Part shown: positions 28,981 to 39,782 of the stretch, piece after piece
Layout: every line of letters begins with the position of its first letter
Position numbering within the stretch: position 1 is the stretch's first letter
Assembly (NCBI GenBank): GCA_015058985.1
Contig: SVBH01000003.1
Span: 1-64,000, forward strand
DNA: 64,000 bases
From: Erysipelotrichaceae bacterium
Lineage (GTDB): Bacteria > Bacillota_I > Bacilli_A > RFN20 > DUOF01
Direction of reading: 5' to 3'
Made by a program: the position numbers and the translations under genes
The notes under the pieces: model-generated
What the model was told of the DNA's origin: nothing
The model's database searches: none
The model's input: the letters and a program-made list of their open reading frames with translations, nothing else

Positions 28981-30714
28981 ATGGTAAATGTAAAAGAAAA
29001 CGAAAAACTAAGCATCATGAATCATAGTTGTGCTCATTTACTTGCTCATGCAATTAAAAGACTTTACCCACATGCTAAATTTTGGGTAGGTCCTGTTATT
29101 GAGGAAGGTTTTTACTATGATATGGATTTAGGAGAGGATTCAATTAAAGAAGAAGACTTACCTGCAATCGAAAAAGAAATGAAGAAAATTGCTAAAGATG
29201 GTAAAAGAATTGTTAGAATCGAATTAAGCAAAGAAGAAGCATTAGAAATGTTTAAAAATGATGAATACAAACTTGATTTGATTAACAATATGGAAGCAGG
29301 AGAAGTTATTACTGCTTACAAACAAGATGAATTTATTGATTTATGCAGAGGTCCTCATGTAGAAACAACCAAAGAGTTAAGAAACTTCAAACTTTTAAAG
29401 GTAAGTGGTGCCTACTTTAAAGGTGATTCAAACAATCAAGTTATGCAAAGAGTATATGGAATTTGTTTCCCAACTCAAGAAGAATTAGATGAACACTTAA
29501 ACTCTATCGAAGAAGCTAAGAAAAGAGATCATCGTAAACTTGGTAAAGAATTAGAATTATTTATGTTATCTGATTATGGTCCAGGATTCCCTTTCTGGTT
29601 ACCAAAAGGAATGACATTAAAAAATACATTAACAGAATTTTGGAATAAAATTCATATCAAAGCAGGATATCAATTCATTCAAACTCCAATTATGTTAAAT
29701 AGAGAACTATGGGAAACATCAGGACACTGGTTTAACTATAAGGAAAACATGTATACATCCTCAATTGATGAAAAAGAATTTGCAATTAAACCAATGAACT
29801 GTCCAGGTGGAATGTTAGTTTATAAAAACTCTATCCATTCCTATAAAGATTTTCCATTAAGACTTGGAGAATTAGGAATGGTTCATAGACATGAAGCAAG
29901 TGGAGCTTTAGCGGGACTTTTCCGTGTTAGAGTCTTCACTCAAGATGATGCTCACATCTTCATGACAGAAGAACAAATTAGAGATGAAATTGCTTCAATC
30001 ATCCTTTTATACAAAGAAGTTTATTCAGTATTTAATCTAAAATTCCATATTGAATTATCTACTAGACCAGAAAAGAAATTCATTGGAGATATTAAAACTT
30101 GGGACATTGCTGAAAAAGCTTTAGCAGACGCATGTACAAAAGCAGGATTTGAATATAAATTAAACCCTGGAGATGGAGCTTTCTATGGTCCTAAACTAGA
30201 CTTTAAATTAAGAGATTCAATCAATCGTATTTGGCAATGTGGAACTATCCAACTTGATATGAACTTACCAGAAAGATTTGATTTAACATATGTTGCAGAA
30301 GATGGATCTAAGAAAAGACCTGTTATGATTCATAGAGCTTTATTTGGTTCTCTTGAAAGATTCATTGGTATCTTAATTGAACACTATGCAGGAGCATTCC
30401 CAACATGGTTAGCACCTGTTCAAGCAAAAGTCTTACCAGTTAATAACCAATACCATCAAGAATATGCAAAACAAGTTTATAAAGCATTACAAGAAAATGG
30501 TATTAGAGTAGAACTTGATGACAGAGAAGAAAAACTTGGTTATCGTTTAAGAGAATCTCAAATCCAAAAAGTTCCATTTAACTTAATTCTTGGAGATAAT
30601 GAAAAGAACACCGTTTCTGTCGCTTACAGAAGATACAATAGTAATGAAACAGTAAGTATGACTATTGAAGAATTCATTAGTTTTTTGAAAAAAGAAATTG
30701 AACACAAAAATTAG
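28981..30714 (+). CDS. thrS: Threonyl-tRNA synthetase, lacking the N-terminal TGS domain
   Basis: HSCAHLLAHAIKRLYPHAKFWVG editing domain, class II core (MNCPGGMLVYK, GMVHRHEASGALAGLFRVR), anticodon-binding domain. HxxxH editing motif starts ~15 residues from the N-terminus. Confidence 0.96.
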   Translation: MVNVKENEKLSIMNHSCAHLLAHAIKRLYPHAKFWVGPVIEEGFYYDMDLGEDSIKEEDLPAIEKEMKKIAKDGKRIVRIELSKEEALEMFKNDEYKLDLINNMEAGEVITAYKQDEFIDLCRGPHVETTKELRNFKLLKVSGAYFKGDSNNQVMQRVYGICFPTQEELDEHLNSIEEAKKRDHRKLGKELELFMLSDYGPGFPFWLPKGMTLKNTLTEFWNKIHIKAGYQFIQTPIMLNRELWETSGHWFNYKENMYTSSIDEKEFAIKPMNCPGGMLVYKNSIHSYKDFPLRLGELGMVHRHEASGALAGLFRVRVFTQDDAHIFMTEEQIRDEIASIILLYKEVYSVFNLKFHIELSTRPEKKFIGDIKTWDIAEKALADACTKAGFEYKLNPGDGAFYGPKLDFKLRDSINRIWQCGTIQLDMNLPERFDLTYVAEDGSKKRPVMIHRALFGSLERFIGILIEHYAGAFPTWLAPVQAKVLPVNNQYHQEYAKQVYKALQENGIRVELDDREEKLGYRLRESQIQKVPFNLILGDNEKNTVSVAYRRYNSNETVSMTIEEFISFLKKEIEHKN

Positions 30715-30737
30715 TACCTTAATGGTACTTTTTTTAA
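30713..30737 (+). terminator. thrS terminator
   Basis: agtaccttaatggtacttttttt. Confidence 0.75.
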
Positions 30738-30831
30738 TATTAAAAATATTAAGCTATTTATACACATTTTATAAAATCCAAGTGAAATATCCATTATTTA
30801 ATGTTAAAATTACTGATGTGAGGTGGCCTTC

Positions 30832-32805
30832 ATGAAATATACTTTTTTATGGAAAAATAAGAGAATTAAAGTAATTCCTGATACTAATACTATTCCTGTT
30901 TCTTATTATATGAAAAGCTACTATGGAGCTGTAATTGATGCTCATAAGGATGAACTTTTAGATAAATTTATTGATCATATCTGCAATGATCCTAATTATG
31001 AACCTCAATTTTTATCATACAAAAGAAAACTTTTAAATCCTATTCATTTAAAAAAAGAAATGCTTTTAAATCCTCGTATTGAAAAAGGAAAATTGTCATT
31101 TGAATTAGCATCTAATGATTATATGAATATTAAAGCAATTAATCGTAATAATATTTCTTACTATGATATGAGCGATAATGCTCCTCTTACTTTTGAAATA
31201 GATTTAAGAAATATTGCTACTAATATTTTGACTAAGAAAAAGGAAAAATTTGATATATCTTATTTTCCTAACACCTTTCTTGAAGGAAATGAACCAAATG
31301 AAAATTATAAATACATTCAAGTAGACATGCCTCTTTTTGGAAAAACCTATAAAATGGTTGCTTATCATGATAATGACTATTCTGATGTCGAAACTATTTT
31401 TTCTGCTACTGCCACTAATATGCTTTTGGTTAACTCACCTAGTAAAAAAATGAAACATATTATCACCAATAAATCATATAATTTTCCTTTAAAAAAATCT
31501 TTTGGTCCTGATGATGAAATCAAATTTGATTACTGTGGTCTATTTAAATATTACCAAAACATAGGAACTGAAGAAAATCCTGAATACCGAAAATTCTATC
31601 TTAAACTTCCTAGTAGATATTTATTTGAAAATGGAAAATATTTTATGATTGACTCATCTTCTTCATCTTTTTATCAAATTATCAACTCAGATTTAACTCC
31701 AACAAATCAACAAATAAGTGGGATAGAAGTGCTCGATTATATTAGACATAATATTTCTAGAAGTTATAAAAATTATGAAAACGTTGGTGTAAGTGAAGAT
31801 GAAAATTACCATATTGGTTATCCAAGAACATATAATATCATTCAAAGTTTAAGTGAAAGTAAACCAGAAGATACCTATCTTATTCCTGCTCCAGTATATA
31901 GTGCAGGTAAATATTTTGAGGATGAAAAAAAATACGATAATAGCGACTACACTTACCCTGACTGTTTAGGAGATTTAATGGATGCTAAAAATCCTGAAAG
32001 ATTGATGAAATATCACCACAATCGAGGCTTATTCTTTATTGAAGCAGCTATAGATATCAATAGTTATAAAGCAATATCAGATGATTATAATAGAGCGGAA
32101 CCTCGAATAAAGTTAACTAAGGATAATCAATTGCAAGTACATTATGGCCATAATGATTTTATCAAAAAAGATGGTCATGCAATTCCTTATGTTAAAAAAT
32201 TACCATTCCAAATTGGAACATTGAATCAAGCAAAAAATCATGCTAGAAAAGTAAATCAGGCAAAAGAGAAAAAGTATACAGAAGAAAAAAGAATTGAACA
32301 ATTCAAACCATGGGAATTTGATAAGTTTGATCAAGTAGCAAGTCCGTTTGATTATACAATTGAAATGTGGAAAGAAAATTTTCTCAGTGAAAAATTCTAT
32401 AAAGAATGGAAAGAAGATTTTATTGAAAGTTCTGAATTAGAAAATAAAAATGATTTGTATCTGATTCCTTTACCAAAAGATGATTCGAAAGATTTATATA
32501 GCATCGCAGAATATGCAGAATTTCACATTGGACTAAACCATCCTTGGTATTGCAAAGTTTCTACAATGATAGAAAGTGATTTAAAAAATCTAGATGCCTC
32601 CACTTGTTCAATTTTAGGTAAAGCAAATGGTTATGATTATATTAGCACTGAACAAAATGGAAAGTATATTTTAGGAGTTCATAACCACCATTATCATCCA
32701 TCTAAAACTCATATTTTAAAGGTAGTAAATGAAGAAGAATTAAATCATATTAAAAAAATTGTCTACAATAAATGGATCAATAATGTATATTCAAGAAAAT
32801 ATTAG
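30832..32805 (+). CDS. Large conserved-looking protein of unknown function (~657 aa)
   Basis: Single long ORF. ATG at 30832 after gaggtgg is a better start than the track's 30823. No signal peptide; no family recognised. Confidence 0.7.
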   Translation: MKYTFLWKNKRIKVIPDTNTIPVSYYMKSYYGAVIDAHKDELLDKFIDHICNDPNYEPQFLSYKRKLLNPIHLKKEMLLNPRIEKGKLSFELASNDYMNIKAINRNNISYYDMSDNAPLTFEIDLRNIATNILTKKKEKFDISYFPNTFLEGNEPNENYKYIQVDMPLFGKTYKMVAYHDNDYSDVETIFSATATNMLLVNSPSKKMKHIITNKSYNFPLKKSFGPDDEIKFDYCGLFKYYQNIGTEENPEYRKFYLKLPSRYLFENGKYFMIDSSSSSFYQIINSDLTPTNQQISGIEVLDYIRHNISRSYKNYENVGVSEDENYHIGYPRTYNIIQSLSESKPEDTYLIPAPVYSAGKYFEDEKKYDNSDYTYPDCLGDLMDAKNPERLMKYHHNRGLFFIEAAIDINSYKAISDDYNRAEPRIKLTKDNQLQVHYGHNDFIKKDGHAIPYVKKLPFQIGTLNQAKNHARKVNQAKEKKYTEEKRIEQFKPWEFDKFDQVASPFDYTIEMWKENFLSEKFYKEWKEDFIESSELENKNDLYLIPLPKDDSKDLYSIAEYAEFHIGLNHPWYCKVSTMIESDLKNLDASTCSILGKANGYDYISTEQNGKYILGVHNHHYHPSKTHILKVVNEEELNHIKKIVYNKWINNVYSRKY

Positions 32806-32814
32806 TGTTGATAA

Positions 32815-32982
32815 ATTGAAATTTGTTTGACATTAGTTGCTATAAAGAGTAATATATTATCAGTATAAGTGGAAAGTAGAACACCCGTTCTCACCTGATT
32901 ACTACGTTGTAATAGGTATAAATGTCACATTAATTTATTAATTTGATATTGTAATTTAACGGGTTCTATGGGCCCGTTTTTA
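32815..32982 (+). ncRNA. Ribosomal protein L20-type leader of infC-rpmI-rplT, with leader terminator
   Basis: Position before infC; 'gtagaacacccgttctcacctgattactacgttgtaatagg' resembles the Firmicutes L20 leader; terminator acgggttctatgggcccgttttt. Confidence 0.75.
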
Positions 32983-33003
32983 ATTTTATTTAAGGAGGAC
33001 AGT

Positions 33004-33540
33004 ATTATTAACGAGTTTGCAAAAAAAGATAACAAGGACTTAGTAAATGAAGCGATTAGATTTAGAGAAGTTCTTGTAATTGATCAAAATGGTTCTGTAG
33101 TTGGAACTAAGAGTAGAGATGAAGCATTACGCTTAGCGAGAGAAGTAGATTTGGATTTGTTGTGTGTATCACCTGATGCTACACCACCTGTATGTAAAAT
33201 AGTCAATTATGGTAAGTTTCGTTTTGAACAACAAAAACGTGCTAAAGAGCAAAGAAAAAATCAAAAGATTATTAACATTAAAGAAATTCAATTATCTGCA
33301 ACAATTGATACTCACGATTTAGAAACGAAAGCTAATAACGCAAAGAAATTCCTTGCAGCAGGAGATAGAGTTAAAATCGTATTGCGCTTCAGAGGACGTC
33401 AAATAGCTTATGCTGACGCAGGAATGGAACTTGTAAAAAGATTCATTGAAATGTGTGGCGAAAATGCCGTTGTTGAAAAAGCACCTGTCTTAGATGGCAG
33501 AAACTTAATTGCATTTTTATCAAGTAAAGTAAAGAAATAA
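33004..33540 (+). CDS. infC: Translation initiation factor IF-3, predicted AUU start codon
   Basis: IINEFAKKDNKDLVNEAIRFREVLVIDQNG...; SD aaggagg (32992-32998), then ATT at 33004 (or 33007). The track's ATG at 32968 lies inside the leader terminator. Confidence 0.93.
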   Translation: MINEFAKKDNKDLVNEAIRFREVLVIDQNGSVVGTKSRDEALRLAREVDLDLLCVSPDATPPVCKIVNYGKFRFEQQKRAKEQRKNQKIINIKEIQLSATIDTHDLETKANNAKKFLAAGDRVKIVLRFRGRQIAYADAGMELVKRFIEMCGENAVVEKAPVLDGRNLIAFLSSKVKK

Positions 33541-33553
33541 GGAGGAAGTAAAA

Positions 33554-33751
33554 ATGAAAAACAAAATGAAAAGTAAAAAAGCTGTTACAAAAAGATTTAC
33601 ATTCACTGGTAATGGTAAATTAAAAATGAAACACAGTCATACAAGAAAGAATACTTGGGCTAAAACAAGAAAACAAAAAAGAAATTTAAACAAAACAGCA
33701 TATGTTCACGAAACAGATGCAGGAAGAATTGGACAATTATTCCAAAATTAA
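33554..33751 (+). CDS. rpmI: 50S ribosomal protein L35
   Basis: KNKMKSKKAVTKRFTFTGNGKLKMKHSHTRK; between infC and rplT. Confidence 0.97.
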   Translation: MKNKMKSKKAVTKRFTFTGNGKLKMKHSHTRKNTWAKTRKQKRNLNKTAYVHETDAGRIGQLFQN

Positions 33752-33774
33752 TTTGAGGAAGGAGAAATAGTAAA

Positions 33775-34143
33775 ATGAGAGTAAAAAGTGGATTAGCTCC
33801 AGTAGCTAGAAGAAGACATAAAAAAGTATTAAAATTAGCAAAAGGATACTATGGTTCAAAACATATTCTTTATAAAACTGCTAACGAACAAGTAATGAGA
33901 TCATTAGCATACGCTTATAGAGATAGAAGAAAAACTAAAAGTGAATTCAGAAAATTATGGATTGTTAGAATCAATGCAGCTGCTAACCAAAATGGTATTT
34001 CATACAGCCAATTGATGCATGGATTAAAATTAGCTAACATTAACATCAACAGAAAAATGTTATCTGAAATGGCAATCAATGATTACAAAGCATTCCAAGG
34101 TTTAGTAGAAACTGCAAAAACTGAAATTGCAAAAGCAAAATAA
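33775..34143 (+). CDS. rplT: 50S ribosomal protein L20
   Basis: [52 protein letters not shown]. Confidence 0.98.
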   Translation: MRVKSGLAPVARRRHKKVLKLAKGYYGSKHILYKTANEQVMRSLAYAYRDRRKTKSEFRKLWIVRINAAANQNGISYSQLMHGLKLANININRKMLSEMAINDYKAFQGLVETAKTEIAKAK

Positions 34144-34245
34144 TTGAAGCATGGTAACATGCTTTTTTATTTGCACAATTATTTCATTTATAGTGCAAAA
34201 AAGTTTTAAATATGTTAATATATTTAAAGTTAGGAGGAGATTCCA

Positions 34246-34647
34246 ATGTCATATTCAAGAAACAAACTACAAGAACTAGCAATGGTATGTACTTATCAAT
34301 ATCTTTTTTATTTAAAAGACGCAGATAGACCTTCTCCAAGTGAAATATTAGAAAATGTAACTAAAGAAAATATCGATGATAATGATAAATTTATCAAACA
34401 ATTATTCTTACAAGTTATTAAAAATACCAATGAATTAGTCAATTTGATAAATTCTTCTTTAGATAATTGGGATTTCGAAAGACTAGGATTAATGGAAAAA
34501 TCAATTTTGTTAACTTCATTAGCACAAGGTAAATATTTAAATCAACCTAAGCAAGTAGTTATTGATGTAGCGGTAGAACTTTCAAAAAAATATTGTGAAG
34601 AAAAGGCTTATAAACTAATAAACGGAGTCTTAGATAAGGTTTTATAA
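34246..34647 (+). CDS. nusB: Transcription antitermination factor NusB
   Basis: NusB-like fold and C-term (IDVAVELSKKYCEEKAYKLINGVLDKV); upstream of xseA. Confidence 0.85.
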   Translation: MSYSRNKLQELAMVCTYQYLFYLKDADRPSPSEILENVTKENIDDNDKFIKQLFLQVIKNTNELVNLINSSLDNWDFERLGLMEKSILLTSLAQGKYLNQPKQVVIDVAVELSKKYCEEKAYKLINGVLDKVL

Positions 34648-35909
34648 TGGAAAAGAGTATTTCAATCAGTCAATTAAATTTTTACATAAAAAGATCATTG
34701 GAAAATGATATTTTCTTAATGAACTTAAATGTTGAAGGAGAAATATCTAATATCAAATATCATCCAACAGGACATATTTACTTCACTTTAAAAGATGAAA
34801 AATCTCGTGTAAATGCTATCATGTTTTCTTCATATGCCAAAAATCTAAAAGAATCTTTTAAAGATGGAGATAAAGTCATTGTTAAATGTAAAATTGGAGT
34901 TTATGAAGCTTCAGGTTCCTATCAATTATACGTTTCTTCAATGAATAAGCTAGGAATTGGTAATCTTTACATTGAATTTGAAAGACTAAAAAAGAAATTA
35001 GAAGAAGAAGGAATATTTTCTCCTAAATATAAAAAACCAATTAAAAAGTATCCTACTAAAATTGCAATCATCAGCGCATCTACTGGGGCTGCATTACAAG
35101 ATATGAGAACTACATATTTAAGAAGATGGCCTATCGCTGATATAACGCTTCATCCATCATTAGTTCAAGGGAAAGAAGCAAGTAAAGATATTGTAAAAAA
35201 TATTAAAGAAGCATCTGCATGTGATTACGATTTAATCATCATTGCTAGAGGTGGAGGTTCTATAGAAGATTTGTGGTGCTTTAATGAGGAAGAAGTTGCA
35301 AGAGCCATTATAGAGTGTCCATTGCCTATTATAAGTGGTGTTGGACATGAAATAGATTTCACCATAGCAGACTTCGCATCAAGTTTAAGAGCACCAACAC
35401 CAACGGCAGCTATTGAAATGGTAACACCTAACATAGATGATGTTCTCTATTCAATTGTTGAATTAGATAAAAGACTATTAAATGCAGAAAAGAAAATAAT
35501 TGAGAAAAACAAAAATAAAATAAATGAGCTGCAAAATAGTTATGTCTTAAAAAATCCTTTGAATTATTTAGAAAATAAAAAACATTATATTAATCATCTA
35601 AATGAGAAACTAAAAAGTTTCAGTAATTACATTATTACTGAAAATAGAACAAAACTAGAGTTATTTACTTTAAGAATAAATCATTTACATCAAAAAAACA
35701 TTGAAAACAAAAAAAGTTTATTTAAACAAAAAGTATCTGAACTTGAAAGTATAAGTCCTTTAAAAGTATTATCTAGAGGATATAGTATTGTAACAGATGC
35801 AAACAATAATGTTATCAGTGATTCAAGTAAAGTAAAATTGAATCAAAATTTAAAAATCAAACTTGCTAAAGGAAACTTACAAGTTGAAGTTAAAGGTAAG
35901 GAGGAATAA
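34647..35909 (+). CDS. xseA: Exodeoxyribonuclease VII large subunit
   Basis: OB-fold N-term; IARGGGSIEDLWCFNEEEVARAI, SGVGHEIDFTIADFASSLRAPTPTAAIEM. Confidence 0.97.
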   Translation: MEKSISISQLNFYIKRSLENDIFLMNLNVEGEISNIKYHPTGHIYFTLKDEKSRVNAIMFSSYAKNLKESFKDGDKVIVKCKIGVYEASGSYQLYVSSMNKLGIGNLYIEFERLKKKLEEEGIFSPKYKKPIKKYPTKIAIISASTGAALQDMRTTYLRRWPIADITLHPSLVQGKEASKDIVKNIKEASACDYDLIIIARGGGSIEDLWCFNEEEVARAIIECPLPIISGVGHEIDFTIADFASSLRAPTPTAAIEMVTPNIDDVLYSIVELDKRLLNAEKKIIEKNKNKINELQNSYVLKNPLNYLENKKHYINHLNEKLKSFSNYIITENRTKLELFTLRINHLHQKNIENKKSLFKQKVSELESISPLKVLSRGYSIVTDANNNVISDSSKVKLNQNLKIKLAKGNLQVEVKGKEE

Positions 35910-35912
35910 ACC

Positions 35913-36128
35913 ATGGAAAAAGAATTTAATTTTGAAAAATCATTAAGTAGATTAGAAGAAATCGTCTCTATTTTAGAAAAAGGTGAGGTTTCACTAGACG
36001 AATCTTTATCTTTATACGAAGAAGGAGTTTCTCTTTCAGTTGCATTACAAAACAAACTTAAGGATGTAGAAGAAAAAACTATTAAGGTTTTTGATTCTTT
36101 AAAACCAAAAAGTTTAGAAAACGAATAA
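35913..36128 (+). CDS. xseB: Exodeoxyribonuclease VII small subunit
   Basis: FEKSLSRLEEIVSILEKGEVSLDESLSLYEEGV. Confidence 0.95.
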   Translation: MEKEFNFEKSLSRLEEIVSILEKGEVSLDESLSLYEEGVSLSVALQNKLKDVEEKTIKVFDSLKPKSLENE

Positions 36129-36184
36129 TTTCATTGTATAAAATTACATTTTATATTAGAATTATTTTCGTCTGAAGAAAGTAG

Positions 36185-36229
36185 GTGATTGAAATGGTAA
36201 AGTCTTTATATTTCAATCACTTTTTTATA
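36185..36229 (+). terminator. Terminator downstream of xseB
   Basis: gtgattgaaatggtaaagtctttatatttcaatcactttttt: stem gtgattgaaat/atttcaatcac. Confidence 0.75.
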
Positions 36230-36250
36230 TTTAAGAGAAAGGGGTAAAAA

Positions 36251-38026
36251 ATGAAAAACAAAAAAAATATTCTTTGGAAAATTACATTCAAATATTTTCC
36301 AATTTATCTTATTTCAATTGCCTTTTTAATATTTCATAGATACATAGATAGTTACATCTCCTTATTTATTGGTCAAACTATAGCAATACTTTCAAATGGA
36401 GAAAATGTATTACCAAATTTCCTACTTAAATTTATCAATTTTAGTAATACTCATAAAGCTATTGTTAGCCTATCTATGACCTTACTTGTTATGTCTTTGA
36501 TTCTTATCGTAGCCAGATTTATTTCAAACCTAACAAGAAGAATTTATACTAAAAAACTCTTAGTAGAAGTCAGCGTTTCTTTCTATGAACATTCTATTAA
36601 ATTACCTGCTAGTTATTTATCAAGCATTTCGACAGGTAACTTAATTCAAAGATGCATCGATGATACCAATAACTATGCTAGATTCTACGATCGTTTCTTC
36701 TTTAATATCTTTGATTCTTTAACAATGACTTTTATCTATCTAGTTCAAATATTTTTACTAAGTAAAGTATTATTCTATATAGGATTGGTTGCTTCAGTCT
36801 TTGTCTTATGTTTTTCTCTTTTCTTTGGTTATTTCTATATTAGAAAAAAAGAAAAAGAAGTGTCAGATTTATCTGCTAAACTCGATTCCATGGGACAACA
36901 AAGTTTTTCTAATATTAACTTAGTAAAATCATTTGATAATGAAAATGAAGAAGAAAGAAAATTTAATGAAGTTAACAAAGAAAAAGAAGAGTTGGCTCAC
37001 AAAGTTCAATTACTACACCAAACATATTGGGTATCAATTGACATCTTCCACTCTTTATTTAGATTCGGAGCTTTCTTATTTATCGGATATTCATATATCA
37101 AAGGAAGAATTGATTTAGGACTTGCTACAACACTAGTGTTACTATCTACTAAAGTATTACAACATCTTCCTAACTTACTTAATAGTTTAAACAGAATCAT
37201 TAAATTCAGTGTTTCAATTTCTCGTTTACAAGAATATTTCAAAAAAGATGATGAATATTCCATAAATGGAAACAAAACTCCTAATATTGAAGGAGATATC
37301 ATTTTCACCAATGTCAACAAATCATATGATAACAATCATGTTTTAAAGAATATCAATTTAACTGTAAAACAAGGTGAAACTATCGGTATAATCGGTAGAT
37401 CAGGGTCAGGAAAATCTACTCTTGTTAATCTACTAACTAGACTTATTGAATACGATGATGGTTCTTTAACCATAAATGGTGTAGAAATTAAAGATATTGA
37501 AAAAAGACATCTTAGAGAAAATCTCTCTTTTGTTAACCAACAAGCTTACTTATTTGCTAAAACAGTAGAAGATAATCTTACAATACTAGAAAAATCTAGA
37601 GACTTTACTCCTTATGTTCACCAAGTAGATTTACATAACGATATCAAAGATTTTGAATATGGTTATCAAACTATTGTAGGAGAAAGAGGAGTTACTCTTT
37701 CTGGCGGCCAAAGACAAAGAATGTCTATTGTTAGAAGTATGCTTAAAAATAAAAAAATTCTTGTCTTAGATGATAGTTTAAGTGCGGTAGACAATAACAT
37801 TTCTAAATCAATTAGACAAAATATTAAAAACATCAACGCTACAACATTTATCATTTCTCATAACTTAATAAATGTTATGGATGCTGATAAAATCATTGTT
37901 CTTAGTGATGGAAAAATTATTGAGTCAGGAAATCATGATAGTCTATTAAAGGAAAAAGGACATTATTATAAGATTTGGAATTTACAACAAAAATTAGAGG
38001 AGGTGACTTCAAATGAAGGAAAATAA
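36251..38026 (+). CDS. ABC exporter half-transporter (TMD-NBD fusion), subunit 1
   Basis: GRSGSGKSTLVNLL Walker A, LSGGQRQRM signature, ABC exporter membrane domain. Confidence 0.9.
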   Translation: MKNKKNILWKITFKYFPIYLISIAFLIFHRYIDSYISLFIGQTIAILSNGENVLPNFLLKFINFSNTHKAIVSLSMTLLVMSLILIVARFISNLTRRIYTKKLLVEVSVSFYEHSIKLPASYLSSISTGNLIQRCIDDTNNYARFYDRFFFNIFDSLTMTFIYLVQIFLLSKVLFYIGLVASVFVLCFSLFFGYFYIRKKEKEVSDLSAKLDSMGQQSFSNINLVKSFDNENEEERKFNEVNKEKEELAHKVQLLHQTYWVSIDIFHSLFRFGAFLFIGYSYIKGRIDLGLATTLVLLSTKVLQHLPNLLNSLNRIIKFSVSISRLQEYFKKDDEYSINGNKTPNIEGDIIFTNVNKSYDNNHVLKNINLTVKQGETIGIIGRSGSGKSTLVNLLTRLIEYDDGSLTINGVEIKDIEKRHLRENLSFVNQQAYLFAKTVEDNLTILEKSRDFTPYVHQVDLHNDIKDFEYGYQTIVGERGVTLSGGQRQRMSIVRSMLKNKKILVLDDSLSAVDNNISKSIRQNIKNINATTFIISHNLINVMDADKIIVLSDGKIIESGNHDSLLKEKGHYYKIWNLQQKLEEVTSNEGK

Positions 38027-39782
38027 GAAACCTCAAAAAAGTTATTTTAAAATATACAAAGAATTAATGGGTCCCAGATTTAAGATTTGTAAATGGTTAA
38101 TAATTTTAGTTTTATTTTATTCTGTAATTAGTCTTATCAATTCATTAGTATTTGCTAAATATGGAATTGACTATGCATTACAATCTGGAAAATGGAGTAA
38201 AATCGTTATTACTGCAGTAGCTATTTTTATCTGTTATCTTCTATCGGACTTATCTTTCCATTTAGCATGGAATATTTCTATTAAGAATAAAAAGATAATA
38301 TGTATTGATTTAAGACAAAAAGTATTTCATAAGATGATTAATTTTGATACTGATTATTATAGTAATCATGCCAGTGGAGCAATGCTTCATACCGTAGTTT
38401 CTGATATTGAAACTTTTGCGGATGGTGGTGTTTGGAACCTTATTTGGATGTCATATTCTATTATCAATATTATTGCTTCTTTATTCTTAGCAACATTTAT
38501 TAACTTCAAACTAAGTCTTATCTTATGGGCTGTAATTCCTTTTGTATCAGTTGGTTCTTATTATTTAATAAAACAAACTAACAAATTGTATGACAAAAGA
38601 AGAGAAATCAATAAATATCGTTTAGGTCATATCAATGAAGGTATTATGGGTTATACCACAATCAAAAACTTAAATCTAGACGACCGTAACATAAAAGAGT
38701 TCAGAGGACATTCTACTAAATATGCTCACTTAGATTTCAGTGTAGGCCTATTGCATCAAAGCTTCTGGAGATTCTTTGACTTAGCAGTCTTTATTTGCTT
38801 AGCAATATTCTATTATTTATCATACAAACAATACATCAACTTACATATTTCTTTAGGAGAATTATATTTATACTTTATCCTATTTACTAAATGTTTGTAT
38901 TCCATTGCTGATTTAGCAGGAGAATTAGATTACTTTGGAGAAGTTATGGTTGCTGCTAGAAAAATAGATGGTGCATTAAATCATACTTGTTTGGTAGAAA
39001 ATAAGGAAAATATCATTAAAGGTCCTGATAAATTAAAAGGCAATATTCATCTAAATAAAGTTACTTTTAAATATCCAAAAGGAGAAACAATTCTTTCTGA
39101 TTTTTCTTTAAATATCAAGGAAAAAGAAAAAATTGCCATTGTTGGAAGAACAGGTTCTGGCAAATCAACTATTGCAAGCTTAATTTACCGACTTTACGAG
39201 CCAAATAAAGGCCAACTTTTATTAGACGGTCAAGATTATACAGATTATAGTTTGTCTTACATTCATTCCCAAATCGGTTTTATTTTACAAGAGCCTTTAA
39301 TGTTTGATGATTCAATATTAAATAACATTAAATATGGTAAACTAGATGCCTCTTTAGAAGAAGTAATTGAAGTAGCTAAACTAGTTGGAATTCATGAATA
39401 CATTGATTCTTTACCTAATAAATATGACTCTAACATGGGGGAAGGTGGAGTATCACTATCACTAGGACAAAAACAAATGATTTCTTTTGCAAGAGTTCTG
39501 CTTAAAAATCCAAGTATCGTTATCTTAGATGAGGCAACCGCAAATGTTGATACTGAAACAGAAAAAATAATGCAAGATAGCATCAATAAATTCTTTAAAG
39601 ATAAAACTTGTATCTTCATCGCTCATAGATTATCTACAATAAGAGACGTCGATAGAATTCTTTACTTAGAAAAAGGTAAAGTATTAGAAGAAGGAAATCA
39701 TGACAAACTGATGGAAAAGAAAGGCAAATACTACTCTTTATATCAAAGTCAATTTATTAACAAAGAACTAGAAAGCATTTAA
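38013..39782 (+). CDS. ABC exporter half-transporter (TMD-NBD fusion), subunit 2
   Basis: GRTGSGKSTIASLI, LSLGQKQMISFARVLLKNPSIVILDEATANVD; overlaps subunit 1, suggesting a heterodimer. Confidence 0.9.
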   Translation: MKENKKPQKSYFKIYKELMGPRFKICKWLIILVLFYSVISLINSLVFAKYGIDYALQSGKWSKIVITAVAIFICYLLSDLSFHLAWNISIKNKKIICIDLRQKVFHKMINFDTDYYSNHASGAMLHTVVSDIETFADGGVWNLIWMSYSIINIIASLFLATFINFKLSLILWAVIPFVSVGSYYLIKQTNKLYDKRREINKYRLGHINEGIMGYTTIKNLNLDDRNIKEFRGHSTKYAHLDFSVGLLHQSFWRFFDLAVFICLAIFYYLSYKQYINLHISLGELYLYFILFTKCLYSIADLAGELDYFGEVMVAARKIDGALNHTCLVENKENIIKGPDKLKGNIHLNKVTFKYPKGETILSDFSLNIKEKEKIAIVGRTGSGKSTIASLIYRLYEPNKGQLLLDGQDYTDYSLSYIHSQIGFILQEPLMFDDSILNNIKYGKLDASLEEVIEVAKLVGIHEYIDSLPNKYDSNMGEGGVSLSLGQKQMISFARVLLKNPSIVILDEATANVDTETEKIMQDSINKFFKDKTCIFIAHRLSTIRDVDRILYLEKGKVLEEGNHDKLMEKKGKYYSLYQSQFINKELESI

